Assembly (NCBI GenBank): GCA_037178625.1
Contig: CM074134.1
Span: 2,604,001 to 2,668,000 of the forward strand
Length of the DNA: 64,000 bases
Direction: 5' to 3'
Source of the DNA: Skeletonema tropicum
Taxonomy: Eukaryota > Bacillariophyta > Thalassiosirophyceae > Thalassiosirales > Thalassiosiraceae
A program made the translations under genes and the position numbers. Under the pieces are notes generated by a model. That model saw only the letters and a list, made by a program, of their open reading frames with translations. It searched no databases and was not told where the DNA came from. Shown piece after piece: positions 1 through 12,314 of the stretch; positions within the stretch are counted from its first letter, which is position 1; every line of letters starts with the position of its first letter.

Positions 1-3000
1 AATTACCGAAGCCCATATCTCCGTAATCAGGCCAACTTGAATATCCATCTTTGTCTGATACTCCAGATGGCAAAATTGGTAGACTTATCTCACCACCTTC
101 CTGCGGTGTACAGCATTGATTCCAAAAGTTGTCCCTCGCTCCCACACAGAGCTCCCCATCAAGTTCCTCTGAACTCAGTATTGCATTGACATCACCACAC
201 GTCATTCGCCTGTCCTGATACTTAACTTCGGTGTTCCAGTTCGTATTCAAAAATGTACCATTACTCGCCTGGCACAATGAGCATTGATTGGTTGGGAGTT
301 TGTAACAGCATTCATTCGAAACGCTGTACTGAATACTTCGGCATTTGTCGTCACCTTCTTGTATCCTCTCACTCCGTAAATTCATAAAGACATCCAAACA
401 AGTGGATGCCAAATTGTCATAAGTCAACTTTCGGTTCCAATCAATAGCCCAGCCTGAATCTCCACATAAGTTGCATTGCTTGTAGCAACACCTATCGAAT
501 ACATTGTGTTTTGTCGTTTTGCAGAAGTCACTTTGACTCAAAACATCTCTTGCGAGAACTGCCACTTCGCCACAGGTTCTATTCCTACTTTCGTACATCA
601 CCGGCGACTGAACGAGTAACTCATAACTCCTTTCATCTGTTTCGCATAAATCGCACGGGACATCATAGCAGCAGTTATTGAAATGCTGCTGTTGAAGTAT
701 TGAGCATTCTTTACTTCCTTGCGTGATTTGATTAAGCCCGATGAAATTGTTTTCGATTTCAGAACATCCCATTTGTTGTCCGTCATCCGTCATTACTACT
801 GCTTCGCTGTTGAGTTGGTAAGTTTGACACAGATTACACTTGTCGTAGCAGCATTCATCAAATAGCTCGTTTTGCGCCACTATACAGACGTCTTGTTCTG
901 CTTCCACCCTCGTCGATAGGTGGTTGTGGATACCGTAGCAATTTGTTTCTGCGCCATTGTACAATACAGCTCTGTCGGCAACACTGTAAGATTTCTGTCC
1001 AAAGTGACACAAGTTACAGGGCTTCGTGGGTGGAGTGTAACAGCATGTAGTTGAGTATTCCTGTTGAGCTTGATCACACTCAGCAGAATTTCCAAATACT
1101 CCGTTTCGCAATAAAACGGAATCTAGTTCTAAACATGTCATTGGCTTGCCACCATAAACAACTGACGCGTACCAGTCTTTCCCATCGGGGCAAATTTCGC
1201 ACTTGTTGCCAGCGTTGGGTATGTCTGGAGATGGACCACTGCAGCATTTGTCGTAGTATGTCGTTTGCATATTGTTGCACTCATCACTTCCTCCTTCGTA
1301 CATGTTGCCCGTAATTATCCAAGTGAGTTCACCACACGCAAAAGTAACACCATTAAACTCGACAGGATTATCCCAGTACAAGTTCCCATTCGAACAAAGG
1401 TCACACTTATCGAAACAGCAAGAATCTTGTAGCTCTGCCTTCGCAGCCTGGCACATGAAACCAAGTTGTTCCTCTCTTGCAACAAGGAAGCTATTAAGAT
1501 GAGAACAGGTTGTGGTTGATCCATAAAAGTTCACATCTACATTCTCTCGGATTTCGCCAGCTTTGCCATCTGCACCTGTACACAATACACACGGATCGAG
1601 TGGACTTTGATAACAGCATGGTTCGAACAAAGCTGATTTTGCCGCTTTGCACTCTTCAGACCCCTCTTGAACAATGTCAGCGGCAAACTTTACTCCCAGG
1701 TCTAAACACGTGGTAGCAGTGCCGTTGTAGGCAACCTCAACATTAGCGTCAAGTAGGGAGCCTTGACAAATATCGCACTTCTCGAAGCAACAAGAGTCAA
1801 AATATTCGTTTCTCACTGCATCACAGAACCCATTTTGTTCGTCATATTTGCGAAATAGTGAATTGCTAACATCGGTGCATGACCTTGTAAGACCGTCAAA
1901 GAAAACTTCCGCAGTCCCGTTTATCTCGTACCAGATGTCGTCTTGTTTGCACAGTGAGCACGCGGGAGTAGAATAATCCATTGGTTCGTAACAGCATTGA
2001 TTTGAAAAGGCACTCTGCGTTTGAGTACACTGTGGAGTCCCTTCTTCGACAACATTTGTTGTAAAATACCAATCAAAACTACCACATGATACATCATCTT
2101 TCCCTTCGAATGATACATACCCATCCCAATCAATCTGCTCATTCTCTTTACATAGGCGGCATTTGTCAAAGCAGCAGTATTGCATCAACTCGGCCTTTGC
2201 GGCTGAGCATTCTTCGGTTCCATTACTCGCGCGGTTGCCAAGGAAGTTCGCGATTTGGTTGCATGACTCAGTGTCCCCTCCAAAATCAACATCGACCTCT
2301 TTTCTTACCGCCCCTTCGGCGCAAAGAACACAAGGAGTAGCCGGTACATCATAGCAGCACGCCGAAGAAAATTTCGACTGCATGGACTGACACGTATCTG
2401 ATCCCGCTTCGATATCATTAGTACGAACTGTATGCAGCTGCATACATGATATTGTTTCACCATCAAGATCGATCTGCTTCTCTAAATCCTGGAGTTGATC
2501 ACCACCACAAATAGAGCACTTGTTGTAGCAGCATTGGTCAAAAATGGAATCTTTGGCAGATGCGCACGTATCACTGTCAGACTCGACTCTCCTAATTAGA
2601 TAGTCGTAGACGTCTGAGCAATTTGTAGGTGAACCCCAAAAGTCGACTTCAACACTCGCATATGCGTCGAAATAGGCAGTCTCTGTCTGGCACATGTTAC
2701 AGGGCTCATCGGGAGGCGTATAGCAACAATAGTCCTGGTAAGTGTTTTTAGCTGCATCACAGACATTGCCCCCTTCTTCGATTTCATTTCTTCCAAAGAT
2801 GGGCTTGAGTTCACCGCATGCGACAGGTTCCCCTTCATATTCCACAACTGCATCCCAATCTAGAACAAGTGAATCTCCACATACATCACATAACTCGTAA
2901 CAGCAGGTTTCTTGCATTTGTTCTTTTCCTATCTTGCATTGATCGCTGAATTCTTCCTCTCTCTTGAGCATTGTTGTTGCCTCTTTGCATGTCGACTCAA

Positions 3001-4110
3001 CGCCTTCAAATTCAACATCTTCTTCCCAGCGAACATATTCTGGACAAAGCTCACAAGGTGTGATGGGCGGAGTGAAGCAGCACAAAGATTGGAAATCTTC
3101 TTTGGTTGATCTGCATGTGTCGCTGTTGGACTCGATTTCATTGGCAGCAAAAATTGCTTCTATGTCACCACATGTTTTCGAAGTTTCATTGTAATAGTCT
3201 ATGACGTAGTCCCAAGCGAGTTGCTCGTTGTCACAGAGTTTGCATTTATCAAAACAGCAACTGTCAGAGAGTTTATCCCTTGTTGTAGTACAAGCTGGAC
3301 TACTTTCCTCTTCGGTGTTCAACATATTGTCCGCTACGCCGCAAGAGATATTTTTGCCACCATACTCAACTTCTGTTGCCCAAAGGAGAGTTTGCTCCCC
3401 GCAGAGACTGCATGCATTTGTCGGGAAAGTGTAACAGCAATCTGAGTGATACTTTGTTTTTGTTTCTAAGCATTGATCTGAACCGGCCACAATAAAATCG
3501 GCATAAAGACTGGCGTCTATTGAAGAGCAAGTTTTGGTTTCATTAGGATCCTCTTCACCTTCCTCTCCACCTTCCTCTTCAGTCTCATTGGTATCTTCTT
3601 CGGCAACCTCCTCTTGCAATCTACGATCTTCGCCATCCTTGTCCTCACCACCCTCATCATCATCATCTTGCTCCTCTTCGAATTCTACCCACCACCTGAG
3701 CCCTTTTCCTTCGCACATATTGCATGCACGATAGCAGCAAGAATCAAACAAATCATCTCTCGTTGTAACACACTTTTCGCTATCATCTTCTTCTGGTGCT
3801 ATCATGCTGTTTACAAGTGAACACGTCGCCTCAAAGCCATCGAGTGATGTTACGTTCATATCGGAACGGATGTTCAAGTACTCGCCTCCTTTGCGACACA
3901 ACAAACATTGGTTTTGTGGATACATGTAGCAGCACTTCTCATTCAAATCCAATTTCACTTTATCACACGTTTCACTGTCTTTTGTGACGGTTCGGAGGAC
4001 CCCATAATCAAGTTCGCCACAAGTAGTCGAGGTAGATGCACCATTCACTTCAACTTCAACGTCGATCCAAGATCGAATCCCGTGGGTCGTAGAGTCAGGG
4101 CATACTCGAC
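1..4110 (-). repeat. tandem Cys-rich tail repeats of the GH18 protein (about 20 units, ~180 bp each)
   Basis: In the single open frame, 21 Cys-Cys pairs recur at roughly 180-bp spacing, from about 3,925 down to about 75. Each unit of about 60 residues has CxLC, an aromatic/acidic strand ending in YxG or FxG, a lone Cys, a hydrophobic-rich stretch, another Cys and then CC(Y/F). Two unit types alternate: one follows CC with xPPxxPCxLC, the other with DKCxLC, so the real period is about 120 residues. An acidic, low-complexity insert lies at about 3,540-3,690. I do not recognise this domain; the spacing suggests a disulfide-stabilised rod or adhesive stalk. Confidence 0.85.
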
Positions 4111-7100
4111 ACGTTTCTCCAGGTGGAATAACACCACCAGCTCCACATGGTGTGCCAGCAAAGCACGTCTCGCCTTTATCGCAGTCGTCTGAGAGACCGC
4201 TTGGACATGGTCTTGTGCACGTCGACGCGGCGTCATCCCAAGATGTGCCGCAAAACGCTAATGCGGCTTGTTCTTCAGTGAGTATGCTTTGTACCGATCC
4301 TCCACTTTCACTTTCACCGCTTCCGCTACCAGAGCTTTGTGTTCCAAGAGGGATCATGTCGATTGCCCAAATCATGGTGCCCCCTAGACACTTTTTTGTT
4401 GCATAGTCAACTTTTGCCCTGAATGTCTCTATATTGTCATAAGATATGAACTGAGTTCCATTCTTCACCATTACTGCGGAGTAAGATGTATGATCTACAG
4501 TGATTGAATCATATCCTTCGCCTTCTCCCATTCGTGTCCACTCGTAGATTTCTACAAAAGGGACGAAACCATTTGTATCTAAACAACCACCAATTGCAGT
4601 CTCGTTCGAAAATATGTCAAACTCGCAGCCCAAATCAACGCATGTTTCATTTGACATGGTATACGATCTTCCATAGGCTGGCATGCCCATTACTACCTGA
4701 GCAGCCGGCACGTCAGCCAATATGTAATCTATTGCTAAATTGATACCAGCAATATCAGAGTGTGCTCCTGTGACTGGAGGATCATCCCAAACTCCGTGTA
4801 AATCGTAAGCCATGACATTGAAGAAATCAATTGACTTGGCAAGACCTTCAAAGTCAAAGCCGGCATCAAATCGTTCGATCGAAGCAGGAACTGCAATGCT
4901 GAGCTCAAAGTCTTCTGGAGCCGCATCAAAATACAAGCGTAATTCATCGCACAACAACACAAGATTCTCCTTGTCCAGTGTAGCATTTCCTCCTCTGGAC
5001 TCATCTCCTGGGTATTCCCAATCTATATCCAGACCATTGAAGCCATACTGGCGCATAAAAGCGACAGAACTTTGAGCAAACTTCGTTCGATTCCTTGCAG
5101 TCGCTGATATTTCACTAAATCGATACAATCGCTCGTTGTCAGGGTCATTGTGAGTCCATCCGCCCACAGCAATCATGAGTTTGGTTCTAGGATATATCTC
5201 TTGAATGTTAATAAATTGTTGATATTCACCACCTTTGACGTCGGTCTCAAAATCCCACGCCTCAAGGGTCCCTTCGGCAGATATGGACGCAAATGAAAAT
5301 ACTACGTGAGTGTATGATGACGCATCGATAGACTGACTATTGAACGGATTGCAATCATCCTGCCTGTAAATGCTCCAACTCTGAAAATATCCAACATTTC
5401 GCGACATTGTCTGTCTGTCATTACAGTAGGAAGGGAGTTTCTTATCTACCATTGCGGCAAAGTTTAGTACCCCGACTTTATTGGACGACGGAGTTGAAGA
5501 AGAAGAAGAGGGAGCTTTAGGTTTCCCACATGGTGTATTTGCAAAGCAAGAATCGTTACCATCGCACTCAGCGTTTGTTCCGCTAGGACATGGCTTGGCT
5601 TCAGCACAACTCTCCACAAGGGCACTCCAGCTAGATCCGCAGTAGTACTTCGATACAATTTCGTCAACTTCAGCGGCTGCAGTGTTGGTTGGATTCGTCT
5701 CGGGTTTGTCTCCCATCAGCGGTGTCCAAATTGTCGGCGATGGTGAGCGACCAGGAGATGCGTCGCTACCGCTACTAACCGACGAAGGCTTGTTCCCTTT
5801 GCAAGGTGTTCCACTAAAGCACGACATGCTTTTTTTCGGGCACTCTGTAAATAATATGCGAGCACATTTAGCCAAAGAGTGAATGATTTACATCGTACAA
5901 TAACAATCAGAAATACCTCACCTTTTGCGTCACCAGACGGGCATGGGATAGCATTGTCACAATCAATTTGATCCCAGCTTACAGCGCAGTAATATGTCTC
6001 TTGGAGATCTTCCAGGCGCCCAAGCAGATCAATTGTAGGACTGTTTGTCGTTGGCGGCCTGTGAAATGGTGCGTAAGTTGGTTTGTTTGTACTCCAATCT
6101 TCTCCCTCATTATCTACATACGCCCAATCTTCACCTTCGTTGTCGATACCCATGTTATCACTATCGCTATCCTTTTCACTACTTGCCGGTTCAGGAGTAG
6201 TGACAGTTGTGACAGTTGTGACTGCCGGTTCAGGAAGAGTTGATGGGCTTTGGGTGGGTAGCTCGACCGGACTAGTTGTTGGAAAGCGCTGCGGCTTGCT
6301 GCAGTCGAAGTTAGCAATATAACAACTTTGTCCTTCTGGGCAGTCACTGTGTTTGCGGTTTGCAAAGAATACATTGTTAGATAATTGAACGACGAAATCA
6401 CACAAAGATGGGCCTAGTAGCGCAAGCGCTAGCCAACAACTCACTCGTTATTTCCAGAAGGACAAGGAATGCTTTCGCCACAAATAATACGATCCCACCT
6501 AGATGCGCAGAATTTCATCTTCTTCTGGGCTTCAATTATTCCATACAAATCCAGTGGACTTGAAGTTGGAAAGAGAGTAGTAGGAGAGCTAGGATCACGT
6601 GTTGGGGGCGAAGTCACAGGTGCAAATGTCGGCTTCCCTGTTACTGGTCTACCTGTAGGCTCCAGCGTTTCGGCCCTACAAGCTTCTACAAAAGCCCAGC
6701 AGTAGTGCTCTGGATCTTCACATTCCATGTTACTTCCAGATGGACATGGTTGGTGACAGTTACTTTCGACATCATTCCAATCAACTCCGCAATAATAGGT
6801 AGCTAACACTTCCTTCGCGATAACACCTGGAGGGATAGTTGGCTCAAGGCTGGGTCTGATGCTCAACGTAGGTGCTGGACTAAGTGTTGGTTCGAAGATT
6901 GAAAAGTCAATCCCACCAAACACTGGTACCTTCGCCCCACCATAGCCAGGCACATACAACATTGTTGGAGAAGGCGTGGGTACATGAGATGGCGCCTTTG
7001 TTTCGTAACCATTTGGACCCTTGCAAGAAGTAAAGGCCCAGCATTCCAGCTCACTTTGATATAAATTGCATGATGATGGAGGATGAGATACACGATACGC

Positions 7101-9377
7101 ATTCAACTTTAACAACAAAACAATGCTATTATATCTGCAAATGACGACTTACGCTGGACACTCCTGCGATCCTCCAGTAGGACATCGAATAGGGCACGTT
7201 TCATCAGCATCAGCCCATGACTTTCCACAATAAAACGTAAAGGACGGGTCATCCGGGTCAATCACTGGTTTATCGGTTGGTCGGGCTGCAGCAAAATACA
7301 AAAGCAAACAATCGTGAATAACATCATCGAGTAAACACAAAGAAAGTGCTGATCATTTTGGTGTAGAAAGTACTCACCAGTAATCGTTGGCGATAGTGTT
7401 GGGTTGAATGTAGGATTGACAGTTGGGAAATATGTTGGTTCAGGTACTGGTTTCATTGTAGGTGGACCAATGGGACTAAATCAATCGACAAAGAGAGAGA
7501 GAGAGAGAGTGTGTGTGTGCGTGTGAGCGATGCCGATGCATGAGGAATAAATAGAGTTGTTAGAGTGCACTCAAAATCGACGGGATCTGTTGAAGTTGTA
7601 GCACACAGTTGTAAAGACTTCTCGTCGCTGACAACATTTGAGCACACAAGTATTATAACTCTCACCTCATGGTAGGACTCCGAGTAGGTCGTGGTGGCGT
7701 AGGCTCATTCGTCGGCGTTCTCGACGGAGGACCCGTCGTTGGCGGCTCCGTAGCATAATAATCACACGGAGTCTGCGTCCAACACGATTCAGCTTCTGGA
7801 CAATCATTATCATCCTCGCAATGATCTTTCGTTTCGCAATTATCACGTGCATCTACCCAAAATTTACCACAGTATGAAAATCGATGCATTGCCTCCTCGG
7901 CTGATAAAACTGGACGTTTTGTTGGCCGTTTGGTTGGATTACGTGTGGGTCGCTTCGTCCCACCATCTGTTTGTTGATAATACCCCGGGACAGAGTCATG
8001 TGTTGTTGGTGAAGGTGTCTTCGGTGGACCATTCAACTCCTGCTGTTTCTCCATCTGTGCCAATGTCTTTCCATTCATATCAACTGCGTGACACGCTGTG
8101 AACGCCATGCATAGCTGCTCATCCGGACAATCATCATCGCTCCCCGAAGGACACCAAATCTCACATCGCTCTTGGGCATCATCCCAATCAAATCCACAAT
8201 AATACTTGTTAAGTTTGCTCGAATAATCCACAGGAGCAGGAGTAGTAGGTCGTTCCGTAGGCGAAGGTGGAGCCGGCGCAATTGTCATCATTCGTGCATC
8301 GCAGGGTGTATTTGTGAAACAAATTTCACCATAGGGACAATCATTCATATTCCCAGACGGACAATGTGTACCACATTTCGTTCGAGCATCCTCAAATCCC
8401 CTCCCACAAAAGTAATGATCCGTCTTATCAATCGAAGGTTTACTCAAATCAACATACCCCCCAGAAACCGATGCACCCACTCCACTTGCACTTAAATTCT
8501 CACCAGGAACGACATTGTGATGTTCCGAAAATTGTTCTCCATCGCCACGTCGAGTATCACATTCGGTAAATGCCCAACATTCATGTCCGGGTAAAACACA
8601 TTCGGATGTTTGACCGGAGGGACAATTTTGACGTACGGAGCAGGAGGTGGAGGCTTCTGCCCAGGAGGAGCCGCAGAACATGTTGTATCCGTAGGTAGAG
8701 CCGGGTCTACCGGTGGAATAGGCATTGTCAAATTCACCTTGTAAATTGCGATCATTTTCACCTTGATTGATAATATATTTGATACTATTACCATCATCGC
8801 TGGCATCATTTGAAACATTATTTGAATCAGCATAGATGCCCTTTTTGTGTTCCATTCTAGTCAAAATACGAGACAATGTATTCAACGCACGTTGCTGAGA
8901 ATCATGCTGGTATGTAATTTGATCGTATTGGTATTCAATATGATGTTTTTGTTCCAGACTTCGTAATATTGTTGCATGGTAGGAATCGTCGTTTTTGCTA
9001 TCTTTAATGTTGTTATTGTGGGTATCATCTTCAACGGTGGTGCCGGCACTTTGGATAAGTGGTTTCGTATCAATATTCTTCCGCCTTCTATTTTTTGTTG
9101 GCATGTCAATCTCTTTATTGTATCTCGATTTGACGCTGGCAACCTCATCATCCTCCTGCAGCTGATGCTCGCCAGGATGTGACTTGTCAAAATTATTTGA
9201 CGACGACGACGTAAATTGATGTGACACTCCATAGTGTTGAGGCTCCACAGCAAAGGTAGACGTGGCCAATAAAATAATCATCAATGCAGCTAATAATGAG
9301 AACTTTCTCAATTTGATCATGATTTGGTGATGATACAGCCGAGGCGTCTCTGACTGATTATGATAGTGATTCTCCAT
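1..9377 (-). CDS. giant secreted multimodular GH18 chitinase-like protein (3' end outside window)
   Basis: Six exons can be joined in phase: 9377-7666, 7475-7378, 7285-7153, 7053-6445, 6346-5922 and 5844 to beyond base 1, giving at least 2,940 codons. All five introns (77-190 bp) have GT/AG ends, and each splice restores the Cys pattern. Residues 20-45 form a signal peptide (start at 9377, or at the second ATG at 9320). Nine modules of the form YYCGxxWxDA...C...CPSG...C...CFAxTPC follow, linked by Pro/Thr/Ser stretches. A GH18 domain (about residues 1130-1480) carries NGLDIDWEYPG with the catalytic Glu, plus SIAVGGW-like and MAYD-type motifs. One more module and a Cys-rich repeat tail follow. 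Predicted role: secreted chitin binding or hydrolysis at the cell wall or chitin fibrils. The GH18 assignment is firm; the function of the tail is unknown. A TATA-like motif lies at 9484-9493. Confidence 0.88.
4390..5440 (-). other. GH18 catalytic domain segment
   Basis: Within the giant gene, the segment includes an NVGYFQSW-like first strand, a GGWTHND loop, the DxxDxDxE signature at 4997-5041 (read as N-G-L-D-I-D-W-E, so the first Asp is Asn and the catalytic Glu is kept), VMAYDLHG near 4,800 and a terminal MIWAIDMI strand near 4,375. These are the ordered landmarks of family 18 glycoside hydrolases. Only the first Asp of the signature departs from consensus. Confidence 0.85.
7488..7530. 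repeat. GA/GT microsatellite inside intron 1 of the GH18 gene
   Basis: A run of GA dinucleotides passes into GT dinucleotides within the 190-bp intron 7476-7665. It is simple-sequence repeat and probably explains why this intron is twice as long as the others. Confidence 0.9.
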
Positions 9378-9483
9378 GATGCCGTTGAGTTTAAATTATT
9401 TCAAACACAAGATGTGCACACCGGCTATTCGGCTACAGAGGTATTCTCTACTAAACTCTTTCGGGGCAGCAATCTTCTCCAGC

Positions 9484-9493
9484 GCTTATATAA
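9484..9493 (-). promoter_or_regulatory. TATA-like motif upstream of the GH18 gene
   Basis: The palindromic decamer CTTATATAAG lies 107 bp above the first ATG (9377) of the minus-strand GH18 gene. The position suits a core promoter with a short leader. No experimental support is available from sequence alone. Confidence 0.4.
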
Positions 9494-9499
9494 GTATTG

Positions 9500-10670
9500 C
9501 CGAGAGAGTGTTCTACTGAATGAATGAACTACCTTACGGGCTGTACTAGGCTGTATTGTGTCGATTGACAAGAATGGCTATGTACAAAATTTAAAATTTA
9601 GCGTGTATGTACTTTTAGCCGACGGGCCGGCGCGCAAAAACGAAAGGGTGGCGGGTCGCGGGCGGGTCGCGGGTCGCGGGGCTGGAAGGGGGCAGGAGGC
9701 GGCGGCTTTCGTGTCGGTTTTCGTAGGCGCACGAAAAAAGGAGAAGGAATGGAGGGGAAATTCTGGGGTCCATTTTTGAACTGAACACCCTCCCGTCCCA
9801 ACGCGTATCGCAAAGTTTATGTACCCCCTCTCTGATAGTTACGAAGTAATGAGAAAATTCTCATGTTACGTAATGGTTAGAAATGTATTAGGGTAAATTA
9901 TTCATTTGTCGGACCGTGTGACGTTGCGACAGCTATCCCACAAAAGGCCACGCACGTGACGCGGCGCTTCTTTGTTCAACAGTGTCGAATGTCTCTAGGC
10001 CTTTTGATGTAGGGGGGTGAGGGGGAGCCCCCCGATATTGAAGGTTCTGATCTGGTGGCAAAATCGTCTAAATGGGGGTAAAATGGTCCACATTAGCCAA
10101 TATTTTGCTATATTTAGAAGAAAACCACGGAAATTTAGCTCATGAACCGACCCCCTTCTCGCCCGGGGAAACTTGGGGGGAATTCCCCCCGATAAGGGGT
10201 AGGCTAGCCCCCTATATCAAAATGCCTACGATGTCATACATAGAATAGGCAAATTGCGAAGTGCAAAAGCAGAGAAAGCTTTACTTCATCTTTACTTCGC
10301 TCTATTGAAAAAAATAGTCCATCAGTTTTATGGCGATTTTCTGAATATTCTACAGAGGGTTCAGTAGTTTCTACGTAGGAATTAAAAAGAGGGCTGGCCC
10401 CAAAGCCCTCTTGCCACTTATTCCCTTTTGCGGATGGCGCTTGCAAAGCAAGCCTTTGAAATTTATTTGCAACTCTTTTTGCTTGAAACAATTTTTTTCT
10501 TTTCAATTTACACAAAAGTGCAGATGCCCTCAATTCCAGATTCCTCTTCAAAAAAGCGCAGATTGCTCTAGAGCACAAGTACTTATTCATTACTTCTTCA
10601 TTGGCAGTGAATTTTATTATTATCCAAGAGGGCAGCATTGCACATCTCATCTTAAAATAAAGCTGTGCCA
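9500..10670. other. intergenic region between GH18 gene and DHCR24, repeat-like
   Basis: About 1.2 kb between divergent genes. It holds a GC-rich direct repeat of GGGTCGCGG units (about 9,650-9,690) and C- and G-run segments around 10,015-10,045 and 10,165-10,215 that look like opposite ends of a small repeat (CCCCCCGATA in both). A 145-codon minus-strand frame at 10234-10671 has no recognisable domain and ends exactly at the DHCR24 start; I regard it as repeat-derived. Confidence 0.45.
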
Positions 10671-12314
10671 ATGATGGTCGACGAAGAACAGCCGGTTAAA
10701 GGCGGCAGCGTTAGCACCGGCAGCAGCAACAGCGGAACCGAACGCCACGCCGCCCAAAAAATGCACCCAAAGCCAAAGAAGCGCCACCAAGATCTATCCA
10801 ATGAATCCTTCTGCGATCGCTTCATCATCCAAAACCGCGGCATCTTCGTCACCCTCTTCATCCTACCCGCCTCCTGCTTCCTCCGTGTCTCTCGCTACAT
10901 CTACGATTGGTACGTCTTCCTTTTTGTCAATCTCTCCTCCCGCCACGATGAACGTGTCTCACACATCTCCGCAGCGGTGAGGGAGGCCGCCTCCCAAAAG
11001 AAAAAGATGTGTACAGCCCGTCCTGGATGGCACTCCATGTCGTTACGGGAGGGGATGTATAAAAAGGATTCCAAGATTGCCAAGATTGAAATCCCATTGA
11101 GGGATGTGTTGGAGTTGGACGAGGATAATTTGACAGTGAGGGTGGAGCCGCTTGTTACCATGGGTCAGTTGTCGCGTTATTTGCGTACGAAGGGGTATTG
11201 CCTCCAGGTTACTCCCGAATTGGATGATTTGACTGCGGGTGGTCTCGTCAATGGGTTTGGTGTTGAAACGTCATCACATAAATATGGATTAATTCAACAC
11301 ACGTGTACTCGATTTGAGGTGGTGGTAGCCAGTGGGGATGTGGTGGTCTGTACTGAGAATGACAATCCCGATTTATTCTCGGCTATCCCTTGGTCACATG
11401 GCACTCTTGGATTTTTGGTCTCGGTTGATTTTAAGATTATCAAATGCAAGTCCCATGTGAAGATGACGTATATTCCCTGTCATACCCAGGAAGAGTATTT
11501 GGATGTGTTTGAGCGAGAGTCACGGGATATGACGAATGATTTTGTGGAGGGACTTGTCTACACAAAGGAAGAGGGGGTGATAATGAAGGCAACATTGACC
11601 GATGAGGTGAACAAAAGTGAAGTGAATCGTATTGGCCACTTTTGGAAGCCATGGTTTTACAAATATGTTCAATCATTTTTGAGCAGCGGGGAGACGACAA
11701 CGGAGTATATTCCTTTGACCCATTACTTCCATCGTCATACTCGTCCATTGTTTTGGGAGATGGAAGAGATTATCCCTTTTGGTGACGCTCTATGGTTTAG
11801 ATGTTTGTTTGGGTGGTTGGGCCCTCCTCATGTCAAGTTGTTGAAGAAGACGCAGACAGAGACAATTCGCCGCTTGTATGAGCAACACCATGTAATTCAA
11901 GACATGTTGATTCCGATGGGTGCATTGGGAGATGCCATTAATGTGTTTCATGATGAGGTTGAGGTTTATCCCCTGTGGTTGTGTCCCATGGCATTGTTAC
12001 CATCTGGCGATAGTGGTTTCATGAAGCCTGTGATGCAGGACGGGCAAGTAGTCGAGCGTATGTTTGTGGACCTTGGCGCGTATGGTGTACCGAACGTGTC
12101 GAACTTTGAGGCTAGTGGAACTTTGCGTCGATTGGAGGCATTTGTCCGAAAGGTGAAGGGTTACCAGGCACTTTATGCGGATTGTTTCATGACTAGGGAT
12201 GAGTTTCATGAGATGTTTGATCATACAGCCTATGACACGTTGCGTACTCGTTATGGCGCTGTTGGTGCCTTTCCTGAAATTTATGACAAGATTTCACGTG
12301 CAGCGAGACGCTGA
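10671..12314 (+). CDS. Delta24-sterol reductase (DHCR24/DWF1 family, FAD-linked)
   Basis: Intronless, 547 residues from ATG 10671 (an in-frame GTG two codons earlier is less likely). After a basic, Ser-rich N-terminus, one membrane-prone stretch lies at about residues 65-90. The FAD-binding PCMH-type fold follows, with the family signature LTAGGLVNGFGVETSSH followed by KYGLIQHTC at about residues 183-210 and a PWSHGTLGF segment near residue 245. Length and motif order match eukaryotic 24-dehydrocholesterol reductases (human ~516, plant DWF1 ~561 residues). These enzymes use NADPH and FAD to reduce the side-chain Delta24 (or isomerised Delta24(28)) bond in ER sterol synthesis. Family membership is clear; exact sterol substrate in this organism is not readable. 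Confidence 0.93.
   Translation: MMVDEEQPVKGGSVSTGSSNSGTERHAAQKMHPKPKKRHQDLSNESFCDRFIIQNRGIFVTLFILPASCFLRVSRYIYDWYVFLFVNLSSRHDERVSHISAAVREAASQKKKMCTARPGWHSMSLREGMYKKDSKIAKIEIPLRDVLELDEDNLTVRVEPLVTMGQLSRYLRTKGYCLQVTPELDDLTAGGLVNGFGVETSSHKYGLIQHTCTRFEVVVASGDVVVCTENDNPDLFSAIPWSHGTLGFLVSVDFKIIKCKSHVKMTYIPCHTQEEYLDVFERESRDMTNDFVEGLVYTKEEGVIMKATLTDEVNKSEVNRIGHFWKPWFYKYVQSFLSSGETTTEYIPLTHYFHRHTRPLFWEMEEIIPFGDALWFRCLFGWLGPPHVKLLKKTQTETIRRLYEQHHVIQDMLIPMGALGDAINVFHDEVEVYPLWLCPMALLPSGDSGFMKPVMQDGQVVERMFVDLGAYGVPNVSNFEASGTLRRLEAFVRKVKGYQALYADCFMTRDEFHEMFDHTAYDTLRTRYGAVGAFPEIYDKISRAARR

Noticed and set aside
10234..10671. 145-codon minus-strand ORF upstream of DHCR24
   Set aside because: No domain or signal peptide; it overlaps the DHCR24 start and lies beside repeat-like DNA, so it is more likely repeat-derived than a gene.
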